Source of the DNA: Tropicimonas marinistellae
GTDB lineage: Bacteria > Pseudomonadota > Alphaproteobacteria > Rhodobacterales > Rhodobacteraceae
DNA: 64,000 nt
Assembly (NCBI RefSeq): GCF_001509585.1
Contig: NZ_LNCI01000001.1
Coordinates: forward strand, 558,001 to 622,000
Direction of reading: 5' to 3'
Below are positions 42,015-51,840 of this stretch, piece after piece (position 1 is the stretch's first letter; each line of letters begins with the position of its first letter). The notes under the pieces were generated by a model. It was not told the origin of the DNA and did no database searches. It worked only from the letters and a program-made list of their open reading frames with translations. Made by a program: the position numbers and the translations under genes.

Positions 42015-42664
42015 GTTGGGCTTACCTTTTCATCATCCGGAGTGCGGTCCAGGCTGTCCCAGATCAGTCGGCTGTCGAAGGACCGGGCCGATAACATGGT
42101 GAAGATGACCGAGAGCGCGAAATTCAGGGCCGCCGGGCCGGGATTGATCGAAACCACGACGGACAATTGCACGAGGGCGGAAAGCACCGCGACCACGAAA
42201 ACGTCGATCATCGACCAGCGGCCGATGAATTCCACCAGCTCGTAGAGCTGGGTCCGCCGCAGGTGGCTGCCGTGCCAGCGGTTCTGGACGGAGAGCGCCA
42301 GGTACCCGACGGCGGCGAATTTCCCCATGGGTATGGCCACGGAGGCGATGAGAATGACCAGGGCGACGGGGATCGCGCCATGCAACGCCAGCGTGATCGC
42401 CCCGCCGACGATCGTGTCGCCCGAGGTCTTGCCCATGAAGGTCGTGTTGAGCATGGGGAAGAGGTTCGCCGGGATGTAGCAGATCAGCCCCACGCACCAC
42501 CACGCCCAGACCCGGCTGAGGCTCATGTGGTCCCGCGAGGTCAGCCGGCCGCCGCAGCGCGCGCAACGCTCGGTGCCGCGCGGCCAGACCCGGGTGCAAT
42601 GGGTGCAGGCCACCAGCCCCGCCGCGCGGGCGGTCAGCGGGCTGTGCGCGTGCGCCTCAGCCAT
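42011..42664 (-). CDS. pqiA: PqiA-type membrane protein, second half
   Basis: 217 residues. Zinc-ribbon pairs at CTHC (Cys20/23) and CARC (Cys34/37) before about four membrane helices, one containing SLSRVWAWWCVGLICYIPAN, a segment conserved in the C-terminal PqiA domain. Its ATG precedes the stop of the first pqiA gene (8-bp overlap) and its stop overlaps pqiB. In E. coli one 417-residue PqiA has both domains; here they are separate genes. Confidence 0.9.
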   Translation of the reverse strand: MAEAHAHSPLTARAAGLVACTHCTRVWPRGTERCARCGGRLTSRDHMSLSRVWAWWCVGLICYIPANLFPMLNTTFMGKTSGDTIVGGAITLALHGAIPVALVILIASVAIPMGKFAAVGYLALSVQNRWHGSHLRRTQLYELVEFIGRWSMIDVFVVAVLSALVQLSVVVSINPGPAALNFALSVIFTMLSARSFDSRLIWDSLDRTPDDEKVSPT

Positions 42665-43352
42665 GGGCCACGTCCCGTACCGCGTCGTCCTGCGAAATAC
42701 CGGCCTCGGCCTCCTCGGGGCCGGCCTCTTCCAGCGCATGCCAGACCGACCAGCGGCACAGCGTCCCGTCCTGCAGAATGCTCACCACGACGAGCGCGGC
42801 GAAAAGCCAGAAGGCCGCTCCCAGTTCCACCCGCGCAAGGTCGGCCACCTTCACCAGCGCGACGCCGACGCCGAGCACGAAGATTTCCGCCATCGACCAC
42901 GGCCGCAGGTCTTCGGACAGCCGGAAGGCCGCCCGCGCGGCCGGCAGCGGCGGACGCCCGATCATCAGCGGGCCGAGAACGTAGATCAGCAACAGCGCCC
43001 GCGCGATCGGCACGAAGATGATGAGGGCCATCACGCCCACGGAAAGCGCCACCATATGCGCCTTCGAGAAGGACAGCGCCGCCTCGTAGATCGATGTCGC
43101 GTTGGACAGCCCGTTCGCCTCGATCTTCAGGAACGGCATGAACAGCGCCGTGATCAGCAGGATCAGGATCGCCAGCGCAAGCGCGACGATCCGGAAAATC
43201 GCCCCCTCGACCGGCGCGATCAGCACCGTATGGCACCGCGCGCAGACCGCGCGCTCGCCATTCTGCGGCGCGTGGACGCGATAGAGCGCGTCGCAGGTCG
43301 GGCAGGCGATCAGGTCGTCCAGGTCCCTGTGGGAATGTGCGGCTCGTGTCAC
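42657..43352 (-). CDS. pqiA: PqiA-type membrane protein, first half, GTG start
   Basis: 231 residues from GTG 43352 (MTRAAHSHRDLDDLIACPTC). Zinc-ribbon with CPTC and CARC pairs, then four membrane helices including the FMPFLKIEANGL segment and the LRPWSMAEIFVLGV segment characteristic of the N-terminal PqiA domain. Works with the second half and PqiB in an inner-membrane complex for intermembrane lipid movement. No ATG upstream in frame. First gene of the pqi operon. Confidence 0.9.
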   Translation of the reverse strand: MTRAAHSHRDLDDLIACPTCDALYRVHAPQNGERAVCARCHTVLIAPVEGAIFRIVALALAILILLITALFMPFLKIEANGLSNATSIYEAALSFSKAHMVALSVGVMALIIFVPIARALLLIYVLGPLMIGRPPLPAARAAFRLSEDLRPWSMAEIFVLGVGVALVKVADLARVELGAAFWLFAALVVVSILQDGTLCRWSVWHALEEAGPEEAEAGISQDDAVRDVAHG

Positions 43353-43409
43353 GGGGTCTCGCTGCGCTGCATCGGGCGCACACTATCATCCCCGCGACAC
43401 GGCGCAATG

Positions 43410-43434
43410 GGCGGGCGCGCGTTGGGCGCCCGCC
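43410..43434 (-). terminator. GC-rich hairpin between RTX gene and pqi operon
   Basis: GGCGGGCGC (43410-43418) pairs with GCGCCCGCC (43426-43434), perfect 9-bp stem with a 7-base loop, ten bases after the RTX stop codon. Without a T-run on the minus strand, so probably weak or Rho-assisted. Confidence 0.4.
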
Positions 43435-43444
43435 GCCGTCCGTG

Positions 43445-45055
43445 CTACATCCCGAAGTACTCCGTACCGACGATGTCGTCTGCCAGCGCCTCCAGCGTCA
43501 CCCCGGTCACAAGGACGGTGCCGCCAAGCGTGGTGTCGAGGAGCACGTCGTCTCCGGCCTGTTCGGCAGTCACGATATCGACCTGCTTGAAGCGCAGAAC
43601 GTCGACGCCGAGCTCGAAGCCCTCGATCGTGTCGTTGCCGGTTCCGGCGTTTCCGGTGATGCGGAACTCGTCGCGCACACCATCGCGGAGCATCTCCGTC
43701 CAATCTTCCGGCCACGGCCCCAACCATTCCTCGGTGCCCGGCCCGCCGATCAGCGTGTCGTCGCCGCCGCCGCCGGTCAGAACGTCCTCGCCATGCCCGC
43801 CGGTCAGCCGGTCGCCACCGCTGCCGCCACGCAGCGTGTCGTCGCCGTCGCCGCCGCGAAGCGCATCCGAGCCCGCGCCGCCGGTCAGAACGTCGTCATC
43901 GCTGCCGCCCATCAGCAGGTCGCCATCGCCGCCGCCCTTGAGCACGTCGTTGCCGTCGGCGCCCGAGAGAATATCCTCCCCGTTGCCGCCCTTGAGGCTG
44001 TCGTCACCGGAACCGCCGGCCAGTTGGTCGTCGCCGTTCCGGCCGATCAGGACATCGTTCCCGGTGTCGCCGAAGAGCAGGTCGTTCCCGCCAAAGCTCC
44101 GGATCGTGTCGTCGCCTCCAAAGCCAAGAAGTACGAGGCTGATGTCGCGGTCATTGACGGTCGGCTGCAGCGAATCGGCGTCGGCCGTGCCAACCACGAA
44201 CTGCCAGTCGTCCTTGGTGAGCCAGCCCCACGACAATCCCGTCGCTTCATTGGCCGCCCAGGCGAAGTTGCCGAAGGCTTCCTCGACCGTCGTTGCCGGA
44301 TAGGCCCGGGAAAGAGCGTCCCAGAACACGGTGTAGCCCTCCATTCCGGCATGTTCATAGAACAGCTGATAGATCCCGGCCTTGCCCACGGCCTCCGGAG
44401 TGATGCTGTCGTCGCTGAAATAGGCCATCATTTCGGCCGGCAGAACCGTCTCGTAGAACGCCGGTTCATTGGCCGTGGCATCCCACGGGTATCCGGTCGC
44501 CTCGCCGGCAATATAGCGGTTCGCCACCGCGTAGCCGGTCGGGAAGTTGTACCCGCCGAGCGCATCCCCGTAGAACCAGAAATTGCGGCCCAACTCGTAG
44601 AAGACGATGTCCATGATGGCGCCGCTGTCGGCAATGGCATCGTAGACGCCGTTGATCCACGGCCAGAGCGTGTCGAACCCCGCGCCGAACATGTCGTCAA
44701 GGATCTCGATCCCGTGCCGGCCGAGATACCCGCATCCCGCGCCGCAGGTCTCCGCGACCACCGCAATCGTGCCGCGCCCCTCGAACGTGTAGGGGTCCCA
44801 GGCTTCCGGCGTGCGGCCGGTGAAGCTCATGTAGGTTTCGTAGCCGGTGTCGAACGTGCCCACGAGCATGTCCATGACGGTCGCGTCAACAACCGTGCCT
44901 TCTGGTACAAGCAGCGCGACATGATCCCCGAGCCACACGTCCATCCGGTAGGTGCCGTCGTAAAACGACTCGTAGTCGATGGTCGCATAGGGCCCGCCCG
45001 GCGGTGCCGAGAGCGTAGGAACCGTTAACGTATCGGTATGAATTTCGTGTCCCAT
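43445..45055 (-). CDS. RTX (haemolysin-type calcium-binding repeat) protein with unusual N-terminal domain
   Basis: 536 residues. Residues ~325-465 hold about 13 RTX nonapeptide repeats of the form GGxGxDxLx (GGDDTI, GGNDLLFGDTGNDVLIG, GGDGDDTLRGG), followed by the C-terminal RTX-like end (TLIGGPGTEEW ... VLVTGVTLEALADDIVG) that normally carries the type I secretion signal. The first 320 residues have no signal peptide and no recognised domain; FYELGRNFWFYGDALG resembles the HExxH region of a gluzincin peptidase with the histidines replaced. The start is fixed by GGGAGGGGGCC. Secreted through a TolC-type channel; secretion genes not nearby. Confidence 0.85.
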   Translation of the reverse strand: MGHEIHTDTLTVPTLSAPPGGPYATIDYESFYDGTYRMDVWLGDHVALLVPEGTVVDATVMDMLVGTFDTGYETYMSFTGRTPEAWDPYTFEGRGTIAVVAETCGAGCGYLGRHGIEILDDMFGAGFDTLWPWINGVYDAIADSGAIMDIVFYELGRNFWFYGDALGGYNFPTGYAVANRYIAGEATGYPWDATANEPAFYETVLPAEMMAYFSDDSITPEAVGKAGIYQLFYEHAGMEGYTVFWDALSRAYPATTVEEAFGNFAWAANEATGLSWGWLTKDDWQFVVGTADADSLQPTVNDRDISLVLLGFGGDDTIRSFGGNDLLFGDTGNDVLIGRNGDDQLAGGSGDDSLKGGNGEDILSGADGNDVLKGGGDGDLLMGGSDDDVLTGGAGSDALRGGDGDDTLRGGSGGDRLTGGHGEDVLTGGGGDDTLIGGPGTEEWLGPWPEDWTEMLRDGVRDEFRITGNAGTGNDTIEGFELGVDVLRFKQVDIVTAEQAGDDVLLDTTLGGTVLVTGVTLEALADDIVGTEYFGM

Positions 45056-45177
45056 GGCCCCCTCCCATGGTGTGTTGAAAGATGCGCGAGACATACCACT
45101 TTTGGTCAATTCGCGCGTTGATGCAGGTCAGGGGAACGGCGAACAACCGTTTGAAAACTGGGCATATGCCGAAGCCG

Positions 45178-45490
45178 CGCCCCACTTCCCCACGCTGCCG
45201 CTTGGATGACGTATGGGAAATGTCCCCCGCCGCACATCGCCTGTCCGGGGAGCGGCGCGATACGGCGACAAAGGACAGCGCGGGCGACCAGCCCGAGCCG
45301 CGCGTTCGGGCTGGCGAAACGTCCACTGGTTGTTCGCGCCCCACCTCCCGACGCTGCCCCTTGAATGACGCATGGGACATATCCCCTGCCGCACATCGTC
45401 TGTCCGGGGAGCGGCGCGATAAAGTCGACAAAGGACAGCACGGGCGACCAGCCCGGGCCGCGCCCGACCCTCCCCCCGGGAGGGCGCTCT
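45178..45490. repeat. Two 159-bp direct repeats (family A) upstream of the RTX gene
   Basis: Anchors CGCCCCAC (45178 and 45337) and ACATCG (45234 and 45393) are each exactly 159 bp apart. The shared core includes GTCCGGGGAGCGGCGCGATA, GACAAAGGACAGC and GGGCGACCAGCCCG; the last carries a hairpin (GGGC-gacca-GCCC). Part of the 778-bp gene-free gap between the RTX gene and the opp operon. No coding support. Confidence 0.8.
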
Positions 45491-45737
45491 GGCGATGTCG
45501 GTCGCCGTTCAACCGTCGTTCGGGGCTTCGGAATAGAGCATCGACCACAGACGGCGCGGAACGCCCTCCCAGGGTCGGCCGCGGCCCTCTGTACCGGGCG
45601 CCCGGCCAAGGCGATGTCGGTTGCCGTTCAACCGTCCTTTGGGGCTTCGGGATAAAGCGTCGACCACAGGCGGCGCGGAACGCCCTCCCAGGTCGGCCGC
45701 GGCCCTCTGTACCAGGCGCGCGGCAAAGGCGATGCGG
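45491..45737. repeat. Two 119-bp repeats plus a truncated third (family B)
   Basis: GGCGATGTCGGT recurs at 45491 and 45610, and a truncated GGCGATGCGG at 45728. The shared core contains GCCGTTCAACCGTC, TCGACCACA and CGCGGAACGCCCTCCCA. Directly follows family A but has no sequence in common with it. The remaining ~95 bp to the opp terminator end show nothing recognisable. Confidence 0.8.
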
Positions 45738-45833
45738 TCCTGCCAACGCGACGTTCGCATCGCTGCGGCAAGGGTTAATGAACGGTAAACCCGCCGCTGC
45801 AACCCATTGATTTCTAACGGCCCGGGTATTGTC

Positions 45834-46844
45834 TCACGATGAGACAGCCAGCCCCTCCGCCGCCGTGACCGGGCACCAGGAGACATGTCCCGGCCCGATC
45901 TGCTGCCCCTCCGGCCGCCCTTGGGCGCAGGCGGGCAGGGCCCGCGGGCAACGGGTCCGGAAGACGCAGCCCGAGGGCGGGTTGAGCGGCGAGGGCAGGT
46001 CGCCCTCCAGCACCGGATGCTCCCGCGCCAGCTCCACCACCGGGTCCGGGATCGGCACCGCCTGCACCAGCGAGCGGGTGTAGGGGTGGACCGGCCGCTC
46101 GATCAGCGTGTCCGCGTCGGCCGTCTCCATCACCCGGCCCAGGTACATCACCAGGATCCGGTCCGAAATATGCTTCACCACGCTCAGGTCATGGGCGATG
46201 AAAATGAGCGAGATCCCGAGGTCACGCTGCAGCTCCGACAGCAGGTTGATGACCTGCGCCTGCACCGAGACATCGAGTGCCGACACCGGCTCGTCGCAGA
46301 TCACCAGCTCCGGGTTCAGGATCAGCGCGCGGGCAATCCCGATCCGCTGGCACTGGCCGCCGGAAAACTCGTGCGGGTAGCGGTTGATCTGGTTGGGCAG
46401 GAGGCCCACCCGCTCCATCAGCTCGCCGACCCGGCGCTTCACCTCGGCCTTGGGCGTGTCGGGGGCGTGGGTCGTGAGAGGCTCGGCGATGATCTCGCCC
46501 ACCTTCATGCGCGGGTTGAGCGCCGCCAGCGGGTCCTGGAAGACCATCTGCGCGGCCTGCCTGTGGCGCCGGCGCTCGGCGGGCCCCATCGAAAGTAGGT
46601 TCTGCCCCTTCCACAGGATGCGCCCGCCCGATGCGGGGATCGTATTGATGATGGCGCGCGCGACGGTGGATTTGCCAGAGCCCGACTCGCCGACGATGCC
46701 GAGCGTCTCGCCCTTTTCCAGCTCGAAACTCACGCCGCCGACGGCATGGAGCTTGAGGGACGGTGTCCACGGCCAGGCGCCGCGCGGGCGCACGTCGAAG
46801 GTAACCTGAAGATCGTCGACCATCAAAAGCGTGGAGTCGCTCAT
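45834..46844 (-). CDS. oppF: Oligopeptide ABC transporter, ATP-binding protein F
   Basis: 336 residues. Walker A GESGSGKST, Q-loop QMVFQDPLAALNPRMKVGEI, signature FSGGQCQRIGIARAL, Walker B VICDEPVSALDVS, H-loop AHDLSVVKHI, and the C-terminal oligopeptide/dipeptide ABC extension ending with a Cys-rich segment (RCPRALPACAQGRPE) that matches the Fe-S or zinc-binding tail of OppF/DppF. Overlaps oppD by ATGA. Energises peptide uptake. Confidence 0.93.
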   Translation of the reverse strand: MSDSTLLMVDDLQVTFDVRPRGAWPWTPSLKLHAVGGVSFELEKGETLGIVGESGSGKSTVARAIINTIPASGGRILWKGQNLLSMGPAERRRHRQAAQMVFQDPLAALNPRMKVGEIIAEPLTTHAPDTPKAEVKRRVGELMERVGLLPNQINRYPHEFSGGQCQRIGIARALILNPELVICDEPVSALDVSVQAQVINLLSELQRDLGISLIFIAHDLSVVKHISDRILVMYLGRVMETADADTLIERPVHPYTRSLVQAVPIPDPVVELAREHPVLEGDLPSPLNPPSGCVFRTRCPRALPACAQGRPEGQQIGPGHVSWCPVTAAEGLAVSS

Positions 46845-47809
46845 GCCACGTCCTCCGGTGTGCGATGACAGGCGCGGACGCGCGTGTCGGTCAGGCGTTC
46901 AAGCGGCGGGATTTCCGTGGCGCAGCGCGGCTCGCGCATCGGGCAGCGCGGCTCGAACGGACAGCCAGGAAAGCCCTTCAGCATGTCGGGCGGCTCACCG
47001 GGAATGGTGGGCAGGACATCCTCCCTCCGGTCGAGCCGCGGCACCGCCTCCAGCAGCCCGAGCGTGTAGGGATGGGTCGGGCGCGCGAAGACTTCCTCCG
47101 TCGTACCCCGCTCCATGATCCGGCCGCCGTACATGACCATGGTGCGCTCGCAGGCGCCGGCGACAATGCCGAGATCGTGGGTAATCAGGATCAGCGCGGT
47201 GTTGAACTCGTCCTTAATGTCCCTGAGCAGATCCATGATTTGCGCCTGTACCGTGACGTCGAGCGCCGTCGTCGGCTCGTCGGCGATCAGCAGGCGGGGA
47301 CGGCACAGGAGCGACATGGCGATCATGATCCGCTGGCGCATGCCGCCGGAGAACTCGTGCGGATACATGGTGATCCGCGCCGCCGCATCGGGGATACGGA
47401 CGGCGTCCAGCATCCGCACACTCTCGGCGCGCGCCTCGCGGCGGGACATGCCCCGGTGCAGCGTCAGAACCTCCTCCATCTGCTCGGAGACCTTCAGGAA
47501 CGGATTGAGCGAGGTCATTGGGTCCTGGAAGATCATCGCGATCTCCGAGGCACGTATATTGTTGAGCTTCGCCTCCGGCAGGTTCAGGATTTCCTGTCCG
47601 TCCCATTTGACGGACCCCGTGGCATGGCCGTTGCGGGCCAGCAGGCCGATGGCCGCGAAGGCGGTCTGCGACTTGCCCGAGCCGCTCTCGCCCACGATGG
47701 CAAGCGTGTCGCCTTCGTAGACGTTGAAGGTGACACCATTGACGGCGGAGACGATGCCATCGTTGGTTTCGAACTTCACGTTCAGGTCTGTGACTTCCAA
47801 GAGCGCCAT
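46841..47809 (-). CDS. oppD: Oligopeptide ABC transporter, ATP-binding protein D
   Basis: 322 residues. Walker A GESGSGKSQT, Q-loop MIFQDPMTSLNPFLKVSEQM, signature EFSGGMRQRIMIAM, Walker B LIADEPTTALDVT, H-loop THDLGIVAG, and the C-terminal CPFEPRCPMREPRC Cys-cluster of the Opp/Dpp family. Paired ATPase to OppF. Stop overlaps the oppF start; follows oppC by 3 bp. Confidence 0.93.
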   Translation of the reverse strand: MALLEVTDLNVKFETNDGIVSAVNGVTFNVYEGDTLAIVGESGSGKSQTAFAAIGLLARNGHATGSVKWDGQEILNLPEAKLNNIRASEIAMIFQDPMTSLNPFLKVSEQMEEVLTLHRGMSRREARAESVRMLDAVRIPDAAARITMYPHEFSGGMRQRIMIAMSLLCRPRLLIADEPTTALDVTVQAQIMDLLRDIKDEFNTALILITHDLGIVAGACERTMVMYGGRIMERGTTEEVFARPTHPYTLGLLEAVPRLDRREDVLPTIPGEPPDMLKGFPGCPFEPRCPMREPRCATEIPPLERLTDTRVRACHRTPEDVA

Positions 47810-47812
47810 GTG

Positions 47813-48739
47813 TCAGCGGTCCTTCGGATCGAGCGCATCGCGCAGCCCGTCGCCGACGAAGAAGAAGGCAAAGAGCGTGATGACGAAAAAGAAGAGCGGG
47901 AAAAGCAGCATCCAGAGCGTGCCGTATTGCAACTGGCTCGCCCCTTCCGAAATCAGCGCGCCCCAGGACGTGTTTGGCTCCTGAACACCGAGCCCGAGGA
48001 AGGAGATGAAGCTCTCGTAGATGATCATGTTGGGCACGAGCAACGTTGCGTAAACGATCACGACGCCCAACAGGTTCGGCACGATGTGGCGGCGAATGAT
48101 CGTCGAGGGCCGCACACCGATGGCATGGGCGGCCTCGACGAATTCCTTGTTCTTGATCGAGAGTGTCTGCCCGCGGGCGATCCGCGCCATGTCCAGCCAG
48201 GAGATCAGGCCGATGCCGACGAAGAGCATCAGGATCGACCGGCCGAAGATGACGAGCAGCAGGATCAGCACGAACATGTAGGGCACCGACATGAACACAT
48301 CGACCAGCCGCATCATGAAGTTGTCGATCCGGCCGCCGTAATAGCCGGCCGTCGCGCCGTAGATGGTGCCGACAATGACGGCGATGAAGGCCGCGATAAG
48401 GCCGACCATGAGAGAGATCTGGGTGCCCTGCACAGTACGGGCGAAGAGATCGCGGCCCAACTCGTCCGTGCCGAAGTAATGCCCCGATGCGAGGCTTGGC
48501 CGGCCCATTGTGTCGACCTGACCCAGGACGCTCCAGTCGACCTCCTCGTTGGACCAAGGGGCCACATACGCCCCGAAGGCGGCGAAGAGCGCGACTAGGA
48601 TGAGCACGACCAGCCCGGCGACGGCGGCGCGGTTGCGGAAGAAGCGGATACGCGCATCCGCCCACAGCGAGCGGCCCTCGATTGTCGGCGCCAGGTCTGC
48701 GTTTTCAAGTGACTTTGCGGTGCGTCTGCCGAAGATCAT
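47813..48739 (-). CDS. oppC: Oligopeptide ABC transporter, permease C
   Basis: 308 residues. Cytosolic N-terminus, six membrane helices, and the permease ATPase-contact segment (EAA-like loop) EAAHAIGVRPSTIIRRHIVPN. GTDELGRDLFARTVQGTQIS is the OppC-typical segment before helix 2. Forms the channel with OppB. Start 48739 chosen over 48781 because the former leaves an 10-bp gap to oppB. Confidence 0.93.
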   Translation of the reverse strand: MIFGRRTAKSLENADLAPTIEGRSLWADARIRFFRNRAAVAGLVVLILVALFAAFGAYVAPWSNEEVDWSVLGQVDTMGRPSLASGHYFGTDELGRDLFARTVQGTQISLMVGLIAAFIAVIVGTIYGATAGYYGGRIDNFMMRLVDVFMSVPYMFVLILLLVIFGRSILMLFVGIGLISWLDMARIARGQTLSIKNKEFVEAAHAIGVRPSTIIRRHIVPNLLGVVIVYATLLVPNMIIYESFISFLGLGVQEPNTSWGALISEGASQLQYGTLWMLLFPLFFFVITLFAFFFVGDGLRDALDPKDR

Positions 48740-48749
48740 GGTGCGCGCC

Positions 48750-49673
<924 letters not shown>

Positions 49674-49693
49674 GGGTGGCCTGGCGTTGGGTC

Positions 49694-49720
49694 GGGCGCG
49701 CGGGAAAAGCCCGCGCGCCC
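49694..49720 (-). terminator. Intercistronic hairpin between oppA and oppB
   Basis: GGGCGCGCGGG (49694-49704) pairs with CCCGCGCGCCC (49710-49720), a perfect 11-bp stem with a 5-base loop, 16 bp after the oppA stop. No T-run on the minus strand. Likely a 3'-end stabiliser or partial attenuator that keeps oppA mRNA more abundant than the downstream genes. Confidence 0.55.
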
Positions 49721-49736
49721 TGCCTTTGTGACGGTA

Positions 49737-51353
49737 TTACTCGGCGGCGCGATACAGGTCCTTCGAGTACCAGTTGAACTCGGCGTTGTTGAACGGCCAG
49801 CCCTTGATGTCCGCCGACAGAAGCATCGGCTGCGTGTAGTGGTAGATCGGGATGACACCCATGTCCTCGGCCAGGATCTGCTCGGCCTCGGTGTACATCT
49901 CGTTGGGGCTCTCAGACGTCGTGGAGGCTTCCATCAGCTCGTCATAGCGGGCGTTGGAGTACTTGCCGTCGTTGTGCTCCTCTTCCGACACCAGGATCGA
50001 CAGGAAGGTCGAAGCCTCGTTGTAGTCGGCACACCAGGCGGAGCGGGAGACATCGAAGTCGCCCGACTTGCGGACGCCGAGATAGGTCTTCCACTCCATG
50101 TTCTCCAGCGTGACGTTGACGCCCAGTTTCTGCTTCCACATCTGCGACATGATGGTCGCGATCTGCTTGTGGTTCTCGTCGGTGTTGTAGATCAGCTTGA
50201 GCTCGAGGTTTTCCACCCCGGCCTCCGCCAATAGCTCCTTGGCCTTGGCGTCGCGCTCGGCCTGGGACCAGCTGGCGTAGTCGATCTCCGGCACCTCGAA
50301 CCCGGCGGTCTTGAGATGAGCGAAGTTATAGGCCGGCCACTGGCCACCCTTCAGAACCTGATCCACGATCACGTTGCGGTCGATCGCGTAGGACAGCGCC
50401 TTGCGCACGCGCGGGTCCTTCAGCTCCTCCTTGCCATCCGGCCACTGGTTGATCTGGTAGTAGTAGTTGCAGAGCCGCGGCGCCGCATGCGCCTGATCCG
50501 GCATCTGTTCCAGCAACGTCGGATACTGACCGGCGGGCAGCGGATAGAACGCGTCGATTTCGCCGGCCTTGTAGCGGGTCAGCGCCTGGTTCACGTCGTT
50601 GATGACGTAACCGGTCGTCTTCTCGATGATGACGTTGTCGGCGTCCCAGTACATCGGGTTCTTTTCGCGGCTGTGATACTCGTTGAGCACCATCTCGGTC
50701 AGCACGTAGGCACCGTTGGAGACGATATTCGCCGGGTCGGTCCACTTGGCGCCATGCGCCTCGATCGTGGCGCGGTGGGCCGGCATCATCGTCGCGTATG
50801 TCGTCATCGCCGGGAAGTAGGGCAGCGGCTTGGTGAGGTTCACTTCAAGCGTGTGATCGTCAATCGCTTTCACGCCCAGTTCCGTCGGGTCCATCTCGCC
50901 GGCGACGATCTCGGAGGCGTTCACGATGGAGGCCAGTTCCATGTACCAGGCATAGGGCGAGGCGTTGGCGGGGTCGACGGCGCGCTGCCAGCCATAGACG
51001 AAGTCCGCGGCCACGACCGGATCGCCGTTGGACCACTTCGCCTCCGGGCGCAGCGTGAAGGTGTAGGTCTGGTTGTTGTTGGATGCCTCGTAGCCGGTGG
51101 CGACGCCGGGGATGACGTTGCCCTCGCCGTCCTGGATCATCAGCCCTTCGAAGAGGTCGCGGATCGCGTGGTGGCCCTCTGTCTCCTCGTTGAGCTGCGG
51201 GTCGAGCGTCGGGAACTGGTCGAGCAGACGATAGGAGAAGGTCTGGTTGTCGGAGAGCGCCTCTCCGGTCACCGGATGCGTGCCTTCAGCCATTGCAGAG
51301 GTGGCGAGCACCATCGCGGCGGCGGACAAGTACATTGTTGCCTTGGTATTCAT
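49737..51353 (-). CDS. oppA: Oligopeptide ABC transporter, substrate-binding protein
   Basis: 538 residues, SBP_bac_5 family. Signal peptide ending TSAMA|EG. It opens with QTFSYRLLDQFPTLDPQLN and contains the ADFVYGWQRAVDPANASPY segment typical of the OppA clade rather than the dipeptide DppA clade. Binds peptides in the periplasm and delivers them to OppBC. Start supported by GGGAG eight bases upstream. First gene of the operon. Confidence 0.93.
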   Translation of the reverse strand: MNTKATMYLSAAAMVLATSAMAEGTHPVTGEALSDNQTFSYRLLDQFPTLDPQLNEETEGHHAIRDLFEGLMIQDGEGNVIPGVATGYEASNNNQTYTFTLRPEAKWSNGDPVVAADFVYGWQRAVDPANASPYAWYMELASIVNASEIVAGEMDPTELGVKAIDDHTLEVNLTKPLPYFPAMTTYATMMPAHRATIEAHGAKWTDPANIVSNGAYVLTEMVLNEYHSREKNPMYWDADNVIIEKTTGYVINDVNQALTRYKAGEIDAFYPLPAGQYPTLLEQMPDQAHAAPRLCNYYYQINQWPDGKEELKDPRVRKALSYAIDRNVIVDQVLKGGQWPAYNFAHLKTAGFEVPEIDYASWSQAERDAKAKELLAEAGVENLELKLIYNTDENHKQIATIMSQMWKQKLGVNVTLENMEWKTYLGVRKSGDFDVSRSAWCADYNEASTFLSILVSEEEHNDGKYSNARYDELMEASTTSESPNEMYTEAEQILAEDMGVIPIYHYTQPMLLSADIKGWPFNNAEFNWYSKDLYRAAE

Positions 51354-51840
51354 TGACAGTCTCCCTGTAGGTTTCGACAGCGGCTCCGCGCTCAAACGGC
51401 GGATGCCGGCCTGACGGCACTATGACTGGCGTCAGGTGGTTACGCCATTTTTTTCTATGCCCCGGCGACCACAAGAGTGACGTTGCGGAACTGCGACCTC
51501 CGGCTGCGCCGATCTCCGCATGAAACGCACCCGAAACGCCTGAGCAAGTCCCGTATGTGCGGGAATAGCGGACCGCGCGACCCGCCATTCCGCACCGCTG
51601 GCCGATACGGATTCGCGCGCCGCTCGGACCGGCCTCTGCCCGGGAGCGCACCGGAATTCCCCGGGCGACACTTGGACGCGCAATGGGCCAGGAACGCGCC
51701 TGGGCGCCGAAATTATGGACGATTGTGGTTTGTGATCCGGAGTATCTGACTATTGTTGTCAGTAAAATGCTTGTCCGAGTAAATTTATCTGATATTCAAT
51801 CTCTCAATCGACCACAACGTGACGACCAACAGGAATTCTC
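51354..51840. other. 487-bp divergent intergenic region (oppA / imelysin)
   Basis: Holds promoters for oppA (minus) and the imelysin operon (plus). A small dyad CTGAC-tattgtt-GTCAG lies at 51746-51762, and the 80 bp next to the imelysin start are AT-rich (TCCGAGTAAATTTATCTGATATTC), unlike the rest of the region. No canonical Fur, Irr or Rir box could be identified with certainty. No gene seen. Confidence 0.4.

Noticed and set aside
45082-45810. 242-codon plus-strand open frame through repeat families A and B
   Set aside because: Family B unit of 119 bp breaks the frame relation and the product is low-complexity; no start site.
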